Source: Phytophthora quininea
Taxonomy: Eukaryota > Oomycota > Peronosporomycetes > Peronosporales > Peronosporaceae
Direction: 5' to 3'
Length of the DNA: 64,000 nt
Assembly (NCBI GenBank): GCA_011947345.1
Contig: JAAVTG010000602.1
Location: 106,141-170,140, forward strand
The notes under the pieces are model-generated. The model did no database searches. It was given only the letters and a program-made list of their open reading frames with translations, and was not told the origin of the DNA. Below are positions 20,638 through 31,363 of this stretch, piece after piece. A program made the position numbers and the translations under genes. Within the stretch, counting starts at the first letter, position 1; the number at the start of each line of letters is the position of its first letter.

Positions 20638-22736
20638 TTAACGCGCACTGCACGTGGTCTGTGCTTGTGGAAGGCCCGCGTACGGAACACCGCTGGTCTG
20701 CGCCACAAGGCCAAAACTGCCAGAGATGAACAGACGACCAAGCCCCATCGACACAGAGTCGAGCTCCTCAGAGCTCATGATAGCACCAGCCAGGTCGCCA
20801 TCGGGGAGAAGATGTAGACTCCCTTGTAGCACACCACGTAGACGTAGCCGTTGTCGTCCACCTTGATGCCCTTGGCGTAGCCACTGTCCGTCTCCAGCTC
20901 AGGGTGGGCCGTGAAGTTGAAGAAGACGCTCGAGTTGCTGACCGTGCCGTCGTCCGCCATGACGTAGCTGTTGACGTACGAGTTGCCCTTCTGCGAGTTG
21001 GTGATGTACATAATGTCTTGGGATGGCGAGAAGGCAATCTTGTTGGGGCGAGTCATATCACAGTCGACCAGCTCCACGGCCTGGCCCGTGCCGTTACGCA
21101 GCATGTAGACACCGTTGAAAGGAATCTCACGCAACGGCGATTTGTCCAGAGTGTCGCCCTCAAAGTCGGCGTCGCTGGTAGCCAAGCCGAACGGACTGTC
21201 TGTGAAGTACAAGATACCGTTGTTGGCGTACTCGGCGTACGTCGGACTGTTGAACTTCTTGCCACGGTACGTCGAGATGGCATCCACCACCTGACCTTGA
21301 CAAGCACTGTCCACATTCTTGTAGTTGAGTACACCAAGGGTACGGCCGCCAGTACGAGCAATCACGATGCGGTCGCTCGTGGGGACACGGTGATACCACC
21401 GCAGCCCTTGTAGTACACGTTATCGCAGCCTTCCGGGTGGTTCTGCAGCGAGCAGCCAGTCTGGTAGGCCGACACAGTAAGCGTGGTGGTGGCAGAGCAC
21501 ACACCGTCCACATCCACATTGATCTCCGTCGTCGAGCTGGACGAGTTGGTGACGGTGACGTCCGGGACGTCCTCGGCGCTCCACTTCCAGATAGCGTTGC
21601 CCTCGATATCGCAGAACAGCACGTCGATGTTGGACGTGTCGGAGCTGCCACTCGACAGGAAACGGCGGCTGGGGCTCGTGTAGCCGTTAATGACCGTTGG
21701 GGACGTGTAAGCTGACGCAGCAGAAGAGCTCGATGAGCTGGCCGACGACGACTCCACAACCGTCTCCATCGTGCTAGACTGCGATGACAACGAGTCGACG
21801 TTTGACGACAGGGCCGAATTGTATGTCGAGGTCCAGAACGACGATCCCGAGGCGCTGCTAGTCGTCGACGAGGTCGAGGTCGCCGAGAGTGTGTTGGTGC
21901 CACTGCTCGTGGACGTTCCGCTGGTGCCGCTCGTTGTCGACGTCCCGCTGCTCGTCGACGTTCCTGAAGTGCCAGACGTGCCGGTAGTCCCGCTACTCGT
22001 CGACGTGCTAGTGCCTGTAGTCCCGCTACTCGTCGACGTACCTGATGTACCGGAAGTGGTAGACGTCCCAGAAGTGCCTGACGTGCCAGTGGTCCCGCTG
22101 CTAGTCGATGTGCCTGATGTACCAGAAGTGCTAGTAGTTCCGCTGCGCGTCGACGTCGTGCCGGACGTGCCAGAAGTACCGCTAGTGGTCGAAGTCCCCG
22201 AAGTGCCGGAAGTGCCGCTGCTGGTAGACGTTCCACTGCTGGTAGTACCTCCAGTGGTGGTCTTCCCGGTGCTAGTCGTGCCTCCAGTTCCTCCGCTGGT
22301 CGAGCTGTAACCCACTGTCGAGCCGCCCACTGTGGTGGAGGACGAGGCGGACGTTGAGCTGGACGACTTGGCGGCCAGCAGCTTCTTGGCCTTGGCCTCG
22401 ATGTTGGGGAACACGTTCTTGTAAAAGTAGTTGTACTGCGCCGTCTCGGAGCTGCCCCAGGCCTTCACCTGCGTCGGGTAGAGCTTCTTGTACAGCTTGA
22501 ACAGCGCCTTGGCCTCCGTCTCGGTGTCGGCCGCCGCCATCAGGTAGCGCGCCGCGTGCTCCTCGAACAACGACTCGCTCAGGAGCCGGCGACCGCTCTC
22601 CAGCTGCGTCGACGCCAAAAGAACCTGCTCCAGCTCCTGCAGCGCGCTCGCGCAGCGCCAACGACGAGGGCTCCTCGGCAGCCTGCACGGCCGCGAGCGC
22701 CACCGCCGCGAGAAGCAGCCAGCGCGTGCACCGCAT
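20638..22736 (-). CDS. secreted SMP-30/gluconolactonase-like protein with Ser/Thr/Gly-rich linker
   Basis: Predicted secreted protein of about 700 residues. The ATG at 22736 starts a clear signal peptide (WLLLAAVALAAVQAA). A helical N-terminal region (about 100 residues, Lys/Ala-rich, YNYFYKNVFPNIEAKAKK) precedes about 190 residues of TSGTSGTSS-type low-complexity repeats (about 21770-22310), likely heavily O-glycosylated. The C-terminal part has the six-bladed propeller pattern of SMP-30/LRE proteins: YFTDSPFGL, PLREIPFNGVY, RPNKIAFSPSQDIMY, VYVVCYKGVYIFSPDG and LFISGSFG. Frame steps occur near 22630 (one extra or two missing bases), near 21365 and near 20830 (one missing base each). Substrate unknown: the family includes lactonases and cell-surface proteins. 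Both a wall-associated enzyme and a non-catalytic adhesin are possible. Confidence 0.8.
21770..22310 (-). repeat. degenerate in-gene minisatellite encoding Ser/Thr/Gly repeats
   Basis: The coding strand is built of degenerate multiples of three bases encoding SGTS, SGTSGTS and SSGTTGTS blocks. The reading frame is kept through the repeat, so length changes would alter only the linker between the N-terminal helix region and the propeller domain. Confidence 0.8.
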
Positions 22737-23466
22737 CGTATAGAGAGCGCCTAGAGGAGGAAGAAGAAGAAGAAGACGGGTTCACGTATAGATACGGACT
22801 CCTTTGCGCTTTTCGAGTCGTTTTGCGTTGTGACAGACGGCGGCACGCACCGGAGTCAGGGAATCGCACTTAATCGGACGGGTACCTAGCCCTGCATCTG
22901 CACGCGCATAGCCGGAGCGGTACATTTTTGGACATGCCCGGCGACTGGCAAACTCGCGCTGGAAGTGCGCGATGGAAGCGATGTTGTGGGGTCTTGGAAC
23001 ATGGCGCTGGACAACGGGCGCTGTGGGCGCGAAGAGCGAGTGCTTTACGTCGAAGACCGCGCGGCCTTCGGTAGTATATCATGGCCAGACGGCGCTGATC
23101 AGACCGCGAGGCGATGGCTACATTTTCAACTACAATCCCGCCAAAAGCGATCGCAAACCGATACTGCAACTTGATTTTGAGCGCGTGCTGCTGAAAATTT
23201 TGGGTAAAAATCCACGACCGGATAAGGCCAGCCGTGCGGTCTGTCAAGACGGGCGATGTCTGTGGAGACCCCGACGCTCGCGCAGGAGTCACAACTCAAG
23301 TCATGTGGTGCGCCCTAGACTGCGATAATGCAGGTGATCTCAACCAGCAGGATACGCCATCGCACGTGCATCACAAAGCCCACTCCACATACTACTGTGT
23401 AGTCGTGGCCGAACACTTGGAATTTGTATATACCGAACACGCCGACCGAAATCGCTGACGTCGATT
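22737..23466. other. intergenic region, no confident gene
   Basis: About 730 bases between divergent genes. Overlapping open frames exist on both strands (for example plus 22972-23328, minus 22870-23292), but none shows a recognisable motif or a consistent coding bias. It probably holds the promoters of the SMP-30-like and HDHD5-like genes. A small conserved gene cannot be excluded. Confidence 0.4.
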
Positions 23467-24919
23467 ATGTGGCGGCGGTCTGCTCGCCTTCGCTCGCTAT
23501 CGGTGCGGCCCACGCCATCGCGCACCGCCGCTCCGTCGTTCGGCATCGCCTTCGATATCGACGGCGTGCTGATCCGGTAGGTCTCCGCAGGCTCCAGTAG
23601 CGGCGACTGTATCAATTGTGGTCAATCCAACTTCTGATGGGACTGTATTCTGCTGATACTAGCGGCGGTCACGAGCTGCCCAAGGCCAAGCGCGTGCTCG
23701 AGAGTCTGCATGCGAACGACGTCCCGCACATCTTCCTGACCAACGGCGGCGGCTGCATGGAGCAGGACAAGGCCGACAAGCTAAGCGAGGTGCTGGACAC
23801 CGCCATCAACCCGGAGCACATGATCCTCTCGCACACGCCGATGCGGGAGATCGCCAAGCGTACGGAGGTCAGCGAGCAGTTGCATCATTTTCTAATAATT
23901 GTATTGATGGGGCTAATACTCTTTGCGATGGCAGATGCACGCGTCCTGATCATGGGATCGAACGACGTCTGGAACGTGGTAAGGAAGCAGAAGCCTCGGA
24001 TTTTCTTTTAAAGTTGCAGCGTGTTGACAAGGCCGCCGTGGTGTCGACGTAGGCGAGGAACTACGGGTTTAAGAAGGTGGTGAGTGTGCAGGACCTGGTG
24101 CACCACGATCCGACCGAGTACCCCTTCAACCACTACGAACAAAAGTACCGTGCTGAAATAAGTACAGGGGATTTTTGCTGAAGGTGTCTAACAATGATTT
24201 TCCCTTGTAGACGAGCACCGCACTATGACGAGCCCATTGAAGCGATCATCGTGATGCACGACCCCATCGACTGGGCGCCAGAGATCCAGGTGGCGGTCGA
24301 TGTGCTCATTGGAGGCAATCCGCCTGGCAGTGGAAACCTTTCGGGCAAGCAGACGCCGTTGTTCGTGAGCAACGACGACTTCATCTTTAGCGGAGCGTAT
24401 CCGTTCCCGCGTTTCGCTCAAGGTGCGCTGTAAAAGATCTGACATGAAGAGAAACTGCTGCTGATCTTCTTGCAGGAGCGTTCACTCGGTGCCTGAAGTT
24501 GCTTTACGAAGACCTCACGGGCCGCACGCTGGAGGTTACCAACTACGGCAAGCCCCATAACGTCACTTACAAGTACGTGTCCTCGCAGACGGTGCATTCT
24601 CGGGTGTCCGGTCCTTCGTGGTTCTGACGTTTGCCGTGTCGTGCGTAATTGCCGCAACAGTTATGCTGAGGGTCTGTTGAACACTATCTCAGGTCGCGAG
24701 GAACCGCTGAAAAACATGTATGGCATCGGCGACAACCCGCTGTCGGATATTCAGGGCGCCAACAACGCTGGCGACGAGTGGACTTCGATACTTGTTCGCT
24801 CCGGGATTTACAACGGCTCCAAGGAGCCCGAGCACACTCCAGATGCGATCGTGGACGGGGTCTACGAAGCTGTCGAGCACATTTACAAGCTCGAAGGTAT
24901 CGATGACTCGACGTTGTAA
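23467..24919 (+). CDS. HDHD5/CECR5-like HAD-superfamily (IIA) protein
   Basis: Seven exons: 23467-23576, 23663-23867, 23935-23978, 24053-24144, 24211-24422, 24476-24572 and 24661-24919; all introns are 53-88 bp. Together they encode about 339 residues. HAD motif I FDIDGVLIRGG spans the first intron; motif II is FLTNGGG; ILSHTPM follows, as in HDHD5; the acidic motif GIGDNPLSDIQGAN lies in the last exon. Joining exons 4 and 5 gives KRAPHYDEPIEAIIVMHDP, and exons 5 and 6 give RFAQGAFTRCL, both matching the family pattern. Exons 2 and 3 join only with one extra base, the usual frame step of this window. The basic, Ser/Arg-rich N-terminus (MWRRSARLRSLSVRP) suggests mitochondrial import, as proposed for animal HDHD5. 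Substrate unknown. Confidence 0.88.
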
Positions 24920-25043
24920 AGCAATAGAGCTGCGACACAGCAGGTGCTAGACGGTGCCAAGACCATAGTTGGCAATAGAGCCTTCATGTTCATCTGGGTC
25001 GAGTGCTATCGGATATTTGGCAATTTGCCACAGCAGATTCTAT

Positions 25044-26732
25044 TCATTGTAGCACAGGCGATCCTGTTGCAATATTTCTCAGCCACACACTAAATTCTTG
25101 CAGGACAGCGCGCTCTTGCATGGCGGCCAGACGCATTGCTCGCCTCCCTCCCGACTGCGAGGCTGATTCAGTATGCTCGGCAGCACCACTCATGCTCGAC
25201 AAGGTCGAATTTGCCTCATCGTCGCCTGCAGCCTCGTCGTAGTCTTCCTCGCAAAACAGACCAGCAGAGGTAGGAGAAAGTGCGCCACGATTGTCGGAGA
25301 GCTCGCCATTACGAGGTGCAGCAGTCTTCGCCCGTCCCTCTTGTTGGTATTGCCCAGGTATTTCTGTAGCTGATTTCTCCTCTGTTGCATTTTCCACTGC
25401 TAGTGCTGCATGCAATAATGACCGGCTGAGGTTGAACAGCTCGGGCTCATTTGAATTCGAGCAGCCTTGCTTTCTCGCTGTGTAAACGTTCTCCACAGTA
25501 ACATTTACATTCGGTAGCCTGGGGGTAGTTGCAGCTTTTTCAATCCGATCCATGAAAGGCAGCCGAGTCGTAGTCCGCTTTGCGTGTTTCCCTCTTGTGC
25601 CAGCAGCGCCTTGTACCGTGTTATAGTGCTGCTCCAGTGACTTGCCGTGCGCTTCGACGGTGCTGTAGGCGGCACTTCGTACGAAGCTGCATCGTCCCGC
25701 CGGTAGGATCGTGAAGCCGTCGGCGCACTTCTTGAAAGCAGCTCTAGCGCTGAAGGCCGTCGTGTTGACGCGCGCGTTGGTGTTTGGGGAAGCTGCTCCT
25801 GCATCTTGATATTACTCTTCCTGGCTGGTGATTTGCGAGCAGTGCGTCTCGCAGGTTTGCGTTGTCGTTCTGGGCTGCTACGACGGCTACTTCCATCTGT
25901 ACTAACTCCTGCAAAATCCAGCATTTTCTTGGCGGACACGAGCGTCTCTGTGTTTCGGCAGTGATGGCACGCACAGCGTGAAGTGCACGGCACGCCGGCT
26001 TGGTGGCACTCGCAGTAATTTTTCATGCAGCCGCTCTTACGGCAATTGCATCCGCGTAGATGTTGGCTTGATCGATTGGATACCTTTGGCTGGAAGGCCA
26101 TGGGGTTTCTCTCCAAAATCGCAGCAATTGCTCGCTCTCTTTCTATGAGCATCTCGGCGCAGTTCTTGCATCCTTCGCAATTGCAGCGATGGTCGCACAT
26201 GCGCTGCGCCGCCAGACATTCACAATAGAGCTTGAGGCAGTTGGACTTCTTGCAGCTGCAGCCCTTGGTCCGCTCTGGTTGCTGCGGCATCTTACACACT
26301 GGTCTGGGAGAGATGCCTGCCATCGTCGCTGCGGCCTTGTGCTCCGTAGGGAACGTGGTAGGCATGACAGGATTGTTTTTAGAGAGATCTGAAGGCTTTG
26401 AGTGTCTGGAGCTGCTGCTGCTGATTCTGAGGCCACGGGAATTGCCGCAGAGTCACAAAAGCGCTCTTGGGGATGATTCGTAGAGTTATGGTCAGTACGG
26501 ACGCTCTCCTGTGGGTGTTGGCCTTGGTTCTGGTTCTTGCAGGCTAGACACTGGCAGCGCTCGCTGCAGCGCTCGCCGCTGGCGAAACACTCGCAGTAGA
26601 GCTTCTGGCAGCCTGACTTCTTGCAGGTGCAGCCGCGACGTCGACTGGGGTCTGCCTGCTAGGGGAGAAGAGAGGCGTTAGAGATGTGAGTGGAGAGAGC
26701 AACACCCAGCACGAGGTAGGACGCACATCCAT
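25044..26732 (-). CDS. CXC (tesmin/TSO1/LIN54-type) DNA-binding protein with three CXC modules
   Basis: Likely cell-cycle or developmental transcription regulator. Exon 1 is only ATG GAT (26732-26727); the intron 26659-26726 has GTGCGT, CTAAC and CCCCTAG; the rest is one exon. Three cysteine-rich modules are visible: [34 protein letters not shown] and [17 protein letters not shown], each followed by a CxxxCxCxxCxN-like half. LIN54 and most relatives carry two. C-terminal to them is a basic Ser/Arg region (about 25790-25880), then an acidic Ser-rich tail. Frame steps near 26450 and 25560 each equal one missing base; restoring both gives 540 residues. The Tyr of each module, which inserts into the DNA minor groove in LIN54, is present. 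The gene is convergent with HDHD5. Confidence 0.88.
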
Positions 26733-26765
26733 CGAGGGAGCAGCAAATTAGAACTGGCCGCGAAG

Positions 26766-26777
26766 TTCAAATTTGAA
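26766..26777. promoter_or_regulatory. TTCAAATTTGAA palindrome upstream of the CXC gene
   Basis: A perfect 12-bp palindrome 34-45 bases before the CXC gene ATG (26732, minus). It holds TTTGAA on both strands, which matches the CHR element bound by LIN54-type CXC domains. Autoregulation is an inference from this match. Confidence 0.4.
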
Positions 26778-26798
26778 TTGATAAAAAACAAGATTGGT

Positions 26799-26850
26799 CT
26801 ACCTGGTAGTCAAACTTGATGACCAAATTGACTACCGTAACTTGATGACC
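26799..26850. repeat. ACTACC/GGTAGT and CTTGATGACC repeat cluster
   Basis: Contains the palindrome CTACCTGGTAG (26799-26809) followed by two copies of ACTTGATGACC about 20 bases apart. The same palindrome and a related GGTCATCA element recur at 33478-33520, which suggests a small dispersed repeat or shared binding sites. Confidence 0.35.
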
Positions 26851-27017
26851 GTCATGGCATCTTCACTGCAAAACAAGCATGGAAGGCGATGATGAGTTTT
26901 CCAAAAGCGCAAGGTCTCGATTGGGTTCTGTTAGCATTGCAAGCACCGCTTCATGACGAATATCTCTACCCTACACGAGGCGTACGTGAGCACATGTCAA
27001 GAGGTAACACTGGACGC

Positions 27018-27972
27018 TTAGTAGTCCTCGTCGCCGCCGAACATGTCCATGCCGCCGCCCATGTCGACCTCCTCTTCCTCCTCGACGGCCTCCTCCTTCT
27101 TCTCCTCAGAGGCAGCGGCGGCGCCACCAGCGGGGGCAGCCACGGCGAACGCCGACGGGTCGGCCAGGAAGGCCTTGAAGGGCTCGGCCTTCTCGAACGA
27201 GAAGGTCTCGCACTCCACAGCGATGGCCACCAGGTCCTTAAAGGCGTTGGCGATCGAGTGCGGGATCGAGGCGAGCGTGGGAAGCCCAGCTCCAGCGACA
27301 TGGCGGCCACGTTGCGCAGACCGGCCACGAACTTGGCGCAGAGGTCGGCCTCGGTCAGGTCCAGCACGGCCGGGTCGAAGATCGAGCCGTTGTCGTACAC
27401 CTGCTCGATGGTGAGACCGTACGAGAAGGGCTTGATGTCCAGCTTCTGCAGCAGAGCAGCCTCGGAGTTACCGACCTTCTCGCCCTTGCGGGTCAGCAGC
27501 ACCTCCGTGACGATCTCAATCTGACCCTTCTGAATCTTGGTGGCGATCTGCAGGGCCTGGAAGAAGGACGTCTGACCGGGGTCAGCGCCCGTGGGTCCGG
27601 GCGGCACGATGACGTCGACCGGGGCGATGGCGCCGACACGGGCCGGGGCGGGCACGCGGTTGGACTCGAGCACCTCACGGATCTCGGCCAGGTCCGAGTT
27701 GGTGAAGACGAAGCCGACGTTGCCCTTGAGCAGCGGGATGAACTGCTCAAGCGGGTGGCCCGGGTTCTTCTTGACGAAGTTGTGGAACACCTTGCGCATC
27801 AGCGTGTTCTTGCCCATGAGCACCTCACCGCGGCCGCGGAGCACCATGCGGATCTGCTGCATCTGCGACGAGCCGACATTGTCCACGCCCACGAGGAAGA
27901 TGCGGTGTAGTTCTCGAGCAGAGCCTCGAGCTTCTCGAAGTACTCGAGCTTACGTTCCTGAGAGAGACCCAT
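27018..27972 (-). CDS. 60S acidic ribosomal protein P0 (uL10)
   Basis: Stalk-base protein of the large ribosomal subunit. ATG at 27972 starts [15 protein letters not shown]; the core includes [46 protein letters not shown] and IEIVTEVLL. The C-terminus is an Ala-rich hinge then acidic [21 protein letters not shown], the eukaryotic P-protein tail that recruits elongation factors. Two frame steps (near 27905 and 27275, the latter in a C run) each equal one missing base. Restoring them gives 318 residues, the normal length (about 312-320). A gene this conserved and essential is unlikely to be a pseudogene, so it is the best evidence that the frame breaks in this window are sequence errors. It shares its upstream region with the divergent cytidylyltransferase. 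Confidence 0.97.
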
Positions 27973-28218
27973 GTTTGGAGAGAGAACGCAGTCGCTTTAA
28001 CCAACGGGTGTGGAGACTTGCGCTTAGATTTGGAAAGTAGTTGCCCCCTCCCGTTGGTGTCGGGCGTCCAGCAGATGCTGTGGTATCCACCAGTTTTAGC
28101 AACACTTGCCATTTGTATAGAGTACGGAACTTGTCGCTCTGATTGGCCGATGCAGAGTCGTACCGTACCCACTCTAGGGTACATCGAAGCCACGTCCCCC
28201 TGATCTACACCGATAGCG
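27973..28218. promoter_or_regulatory. bidirectional 5' region of P0 and ethanolamine-phosphate cytidylyltransferase
   Basis: 246 bases between divergent ATGs at 27972 (minus) and 28219 (plus), compatible with a bidirectional promoter for two constitutively needed genes. No specific element is asserted. Confidence 0.4.
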
Positions 28219-29623
28219 ATGTCCGAGGCGTTGGTGAGCCGCGTGGTGCTCTACGTGCACGATCTACTGCACTCCCTGCAGCCGATGATCTCATGCAGCA
28301 TGCGCACAAGCTGTTTGCGTGGATAGGCATCCCGGAGCCGTACCCGGACGCCGAGCGGCTGGCGATCGCGCTGCTGACGGGCGTCTTCACGTTGCTGGCC
28401 TACTTTGTGCTATTCGGCAAGCGTCACCGCCGCAGGAGACAGGTGCTACAGGAAGACCTGGACAGAGCCTACCGCAAGGTCCAGGAGCTGCAGGAGCGCA
28501 TGGCCCAGATGGAGGTGGAGGAGCGCACCAACAAGCCAAAGGAGCAGATCCGCATCTGGATGGACGGCGCCTTCGACATGATGCACTACGGCCACATGAA
28601 CGCGTTCCGACAGGCGCGATCGCTCGGCACCTTTCTGGTGGTGGGCGTCAATGACGACGAGAGCATCACCGCCTGCAAAGGGCCCCGCCCGTGCTCAACA
28701 ACGAAGAACGCATTGCGTCCGTGGAAGGCTGCAAGTTTGTGGACGTGGTGGAGCCCCACTGCCCGTACATCATGAACGAGGAGTATCTGCAGCGGATGAT
28801 CAAGAAGCACCGCATTGACTACGTGGTGCACGGCGACGACCCGTGCATCGTGGACGGCAAGGACGTGTACGAGTCGGCGCAGAAGCTCGGCAAGTACCGC
28901 ACCATCCCGCGCACCGAAGGCGTGTCCACGAGCGACATCCTCGGACGTATGCTGGTGATGCACAAGACGCACCACACGCACGATCACTTTGTCAACGGCC
29001 AACTGTCGTCCCGCATGCTGCAGGACAAAGCTAAGGAGCGTCCGTCCAAGTTCCTCACCACGAACCGCATGCTGCGCCTCTTCTCGGTGGGCAACCACGA
29101 GCCCAAGAAGTCGGACAAGGTCGTGTACATTGACGGCGCCTTCGACATGTTCCACGCCGGTCATGTTGAGATCCTGCGTCTTGCCAAGGAGCAAGGCTCG
29201 TACCTGATTGTGGGCGTGCACAACGACAGCGTCGTGAACGCCCACCGCGGTCTCAACTACCCAATCATGAACCTGCACGAGCGTGTGCTGAGTGTGCTGG
29301 GGTGCAAGTACGTGGACGACGTACTGATTGACGCGCCGTGGCAGGTGACGCCCGAGATGATCGCGTCGCTGAACCTGTCAGTGGTTGTGCACGGCACGCA
29401 CCGCGACCAGCACCACCTGCCCGAGTTCTCGATCGACGACCACTACGCCGAGGCGCGCAAGGCCGGCATCTTCAAGCTCATCCAGAGTCCGATCAAGCTG
29501 GACGTGAACGACATCGTGGGGCGCATCAACGACAATCGCGAGCGGTTCGAGAAGAAGTTCGTGAGCAAGATGAAGTCCGAGGAGGAGTACTACGCGGACC
29601 GCTATGGCAAGACCAAGAAGTAG
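28219..29623 (+). CDS. ethanolamine-phosphate cytidylyltransferase with N-terminal membrane helix
   Basis: Makes CDP-ethanolamine from CTP and phosphoethanolamine in the Kennedy pathway. The N-terminus has one hydrophobic helix (ALLTGVFTLLAYFVLF) followed by Lys/Arg-rich and Glu-rich helices, an anchor also found in plant PECT. Two cytidylyltransferase folds follow: the first has RIWMDGAFDMMHYGHMNA and RTEGVSTSDI, the second has VYIDGAFDMFHAGHVEI. Both retain HxGH; the second lacks the RTxGxST motif, as in other ECTs. The C-terminal DVNDIVGRINDNRERFEKK segment is typical. Two frame steps (near 28282, and near 28685 in a GGGCCCC run) each equal one missing base; restoring both gives 468 residues. 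Start: ATG 28219 in MSEALVSRVV. It probably faces the cytosol on an endomembrane or the outer mitochondrial membrane. Confidence 0.93.
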
Positions 29624-29726
29624 GGAGGACCCATCCGTGCTAGTTGAGAAGCAAAATGCAGCGATATCGCAACAAGTTGCCTTGAAGTGGTCTCTATACA
29701 AATCCCAGTCGAATAGCCAAGATCGG

Positions 29727-30673
29727 ATGTGGCGCCGTGTTGTGCTCACCCGACACCTTGCTCGCTTTGCTACTCGTCTCCGCCCCACCGCTCGTGTCGG
29801 CCGCCTGCACACTCGACCCGAAGCTTCTTCTCGCTCCCTTGCACTGCTGTCGCTGTCCGCAATCGCCTTCGCGTCTGCATCTTGCGCCCCCAAGCTCCCG
29901 ATGGAATCTGCTGACGCCGTCAAAGCCGAAGAGCTGTACAATGACAACAGCTTCGACCGCCGCGAGCTGCTCGCCAAGCTCAAGGAGATGCACGCGGCCC
30001 ACCCGGATGACATCGGCGTGATCTGGCGCCTCACACGCGCCGCCTACGACGTGTCCAACCTCAAGACCACCAACGCAGACGAGAAGAAGGAGTTGACCTA
30101 CTACGCTCGAGACATTATCCAGAAGGGCATCGACCTCACGACAGACGTGGCTGCCATCCACAACTGGTAAGCAATAGGCCTCCTAACCTTCTAGCTCGCG
30201 GGTTCTAACGCTACTACTCATGTCTTGCCGCCAGGTACGGCATCATCTTGTCGTCTATCGGCGACTACGAAGGTTCCAAGGTGTCGATCGCCAACTCGTA
30301 CGTGATCAAGAGCCACTGGGAGAAGTCCATCGAGCTCAACCCGACCAACCCCACCACGTTCTACCTGCTCGGACGCTGGTGCATGGCCATCGCGGACCTG
30401 TCGTGGCTGGAGCGCAAGGCTGCTGCGGTGCTGTTCGGCTCCCCGCCCGATTCGTCGTACGACGAAGCACTCAAGTTCCTGCTCAAGTCGGAGGAACTGG
30501 CGCCGGACTCATGGAAGAAGCGCTCGGTGCTGATCGCGCAGGTCTACAGCAAGAAGAAGGACACGGCCACTGCCAAGGAGTGGGTGAGCAAGACGCTGGC
30601 CATCCCTGTGGAGACCGAGGAAGACGAGATTGCCCAGGAAGAGGCGCTCGCGCTGCAAAAGAAGCTCGGCTGA
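29727..30673 (+). CDS. RMDN (regulator of microtubule dynamics)-like TPR protein
   Basis: 292 residues from two exons, 29727-30166 and 30235-30673, separated by a 68-bp intron with TTCTAAC and GCCAG; the join gives HNWYGIILSS. The Arg-rich N-terminus (MWRRVVLTRHLARFATRL) followed by a short hydrophobic stretch suggests mitochondrial targeting with a membrane segment. The body has TPR-like helices: IGVIWRLTRAAYDVS, HWEKSIELNPTNPTTFYLLGRWC and KFLLKSEELAP, the pattern of the RMDN/FAM82 family. The ATG at 29727 was chosen because it opens the basic leader; the frame is open upstream without a better start. In animals these proteins act at mitochondria-ER contacts and microtubules; the role in oomycetes is unknown. 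No frame breaks. Confidence 0.82.
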
Positions 30674-31363
30674 GCCCATATCCACCACAGCTCGCTAACA
30701 AATACCTACGACTGGCACGACTTCGTTGCTCCTTAATATTGTGGCAGCGTTCCTCGTGAGCGAGCTGCCATAAATTCATGCAAACGATCTGTTCCTCACG
30801 AGCCGCTGCAGGGAAAATAACCCGGGACCAGTATACCATCGCTAGCTGTACAGCAGACATTGCAGTGTCATCGACCGCCCTTCCTACCCTGTTTGCATCC
30901 ATGCTCCAACAGTCACAGCCCCTTCCACCAGGTCTTGTATCTTCGGCAAATGGGAGCCTCTACAGCGGTCCCATTTTTTCCGTCCAGGCGAAGTCCATGA
31001 AGCAGCTAGGACGATCTGTCCCCTTCGGATAGTATTCCACGCCCCCGCTTCCTCAGTAGACGGCCGATAGCCGTCCGCGCCGCCACCATTCATGGCCCCA
31101 TCCTCGCCGCACGAGGAATCTTGGCAACTGTATGGAGCGGCTGTTACCTTGGCGGCACGTGATTGGTCGGTTCCGAATGACTTGGTCGAACTATACGGCG
31201 GCATCCTGCTAAGGGGCGGCGAGCGGTGGTTATAGCACAGCGAGCGCCCGACTGACTAGCGCCTCCGAGCTCGGGCACGTAGCAGCACCTCTCTCTCCGC
31301 CGCGGGGGCTCCTGCGCCCGTCCCAGACCTTCTCCTGCCGTCCTACAGTCCCCCTCGCGCCCC
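30674..31363. other. intergenic region upstream of the TBL1-like gene
   Basis: About 690 bases with no convincing gene on either strand. The segment just before 31364 is pyrimidine-rich (CTCTCTCC, CCGTCC, CCCCTCGCGCCCC) and is the probable TBL1 leader. Open frames on the minus strand (31144-31677) are antisense to the TBL1 LisH exon. Confidence 0.45.

Noticed and set aside
21771..22310. Plus-strand 179-codon frame rich in Val-Pro-Asp repeats
   Set aside because: It is the exact antisense of the Ser/Thr/Gly repeat of the SMP-30-like gene; its regularity follows from the minisatellite.
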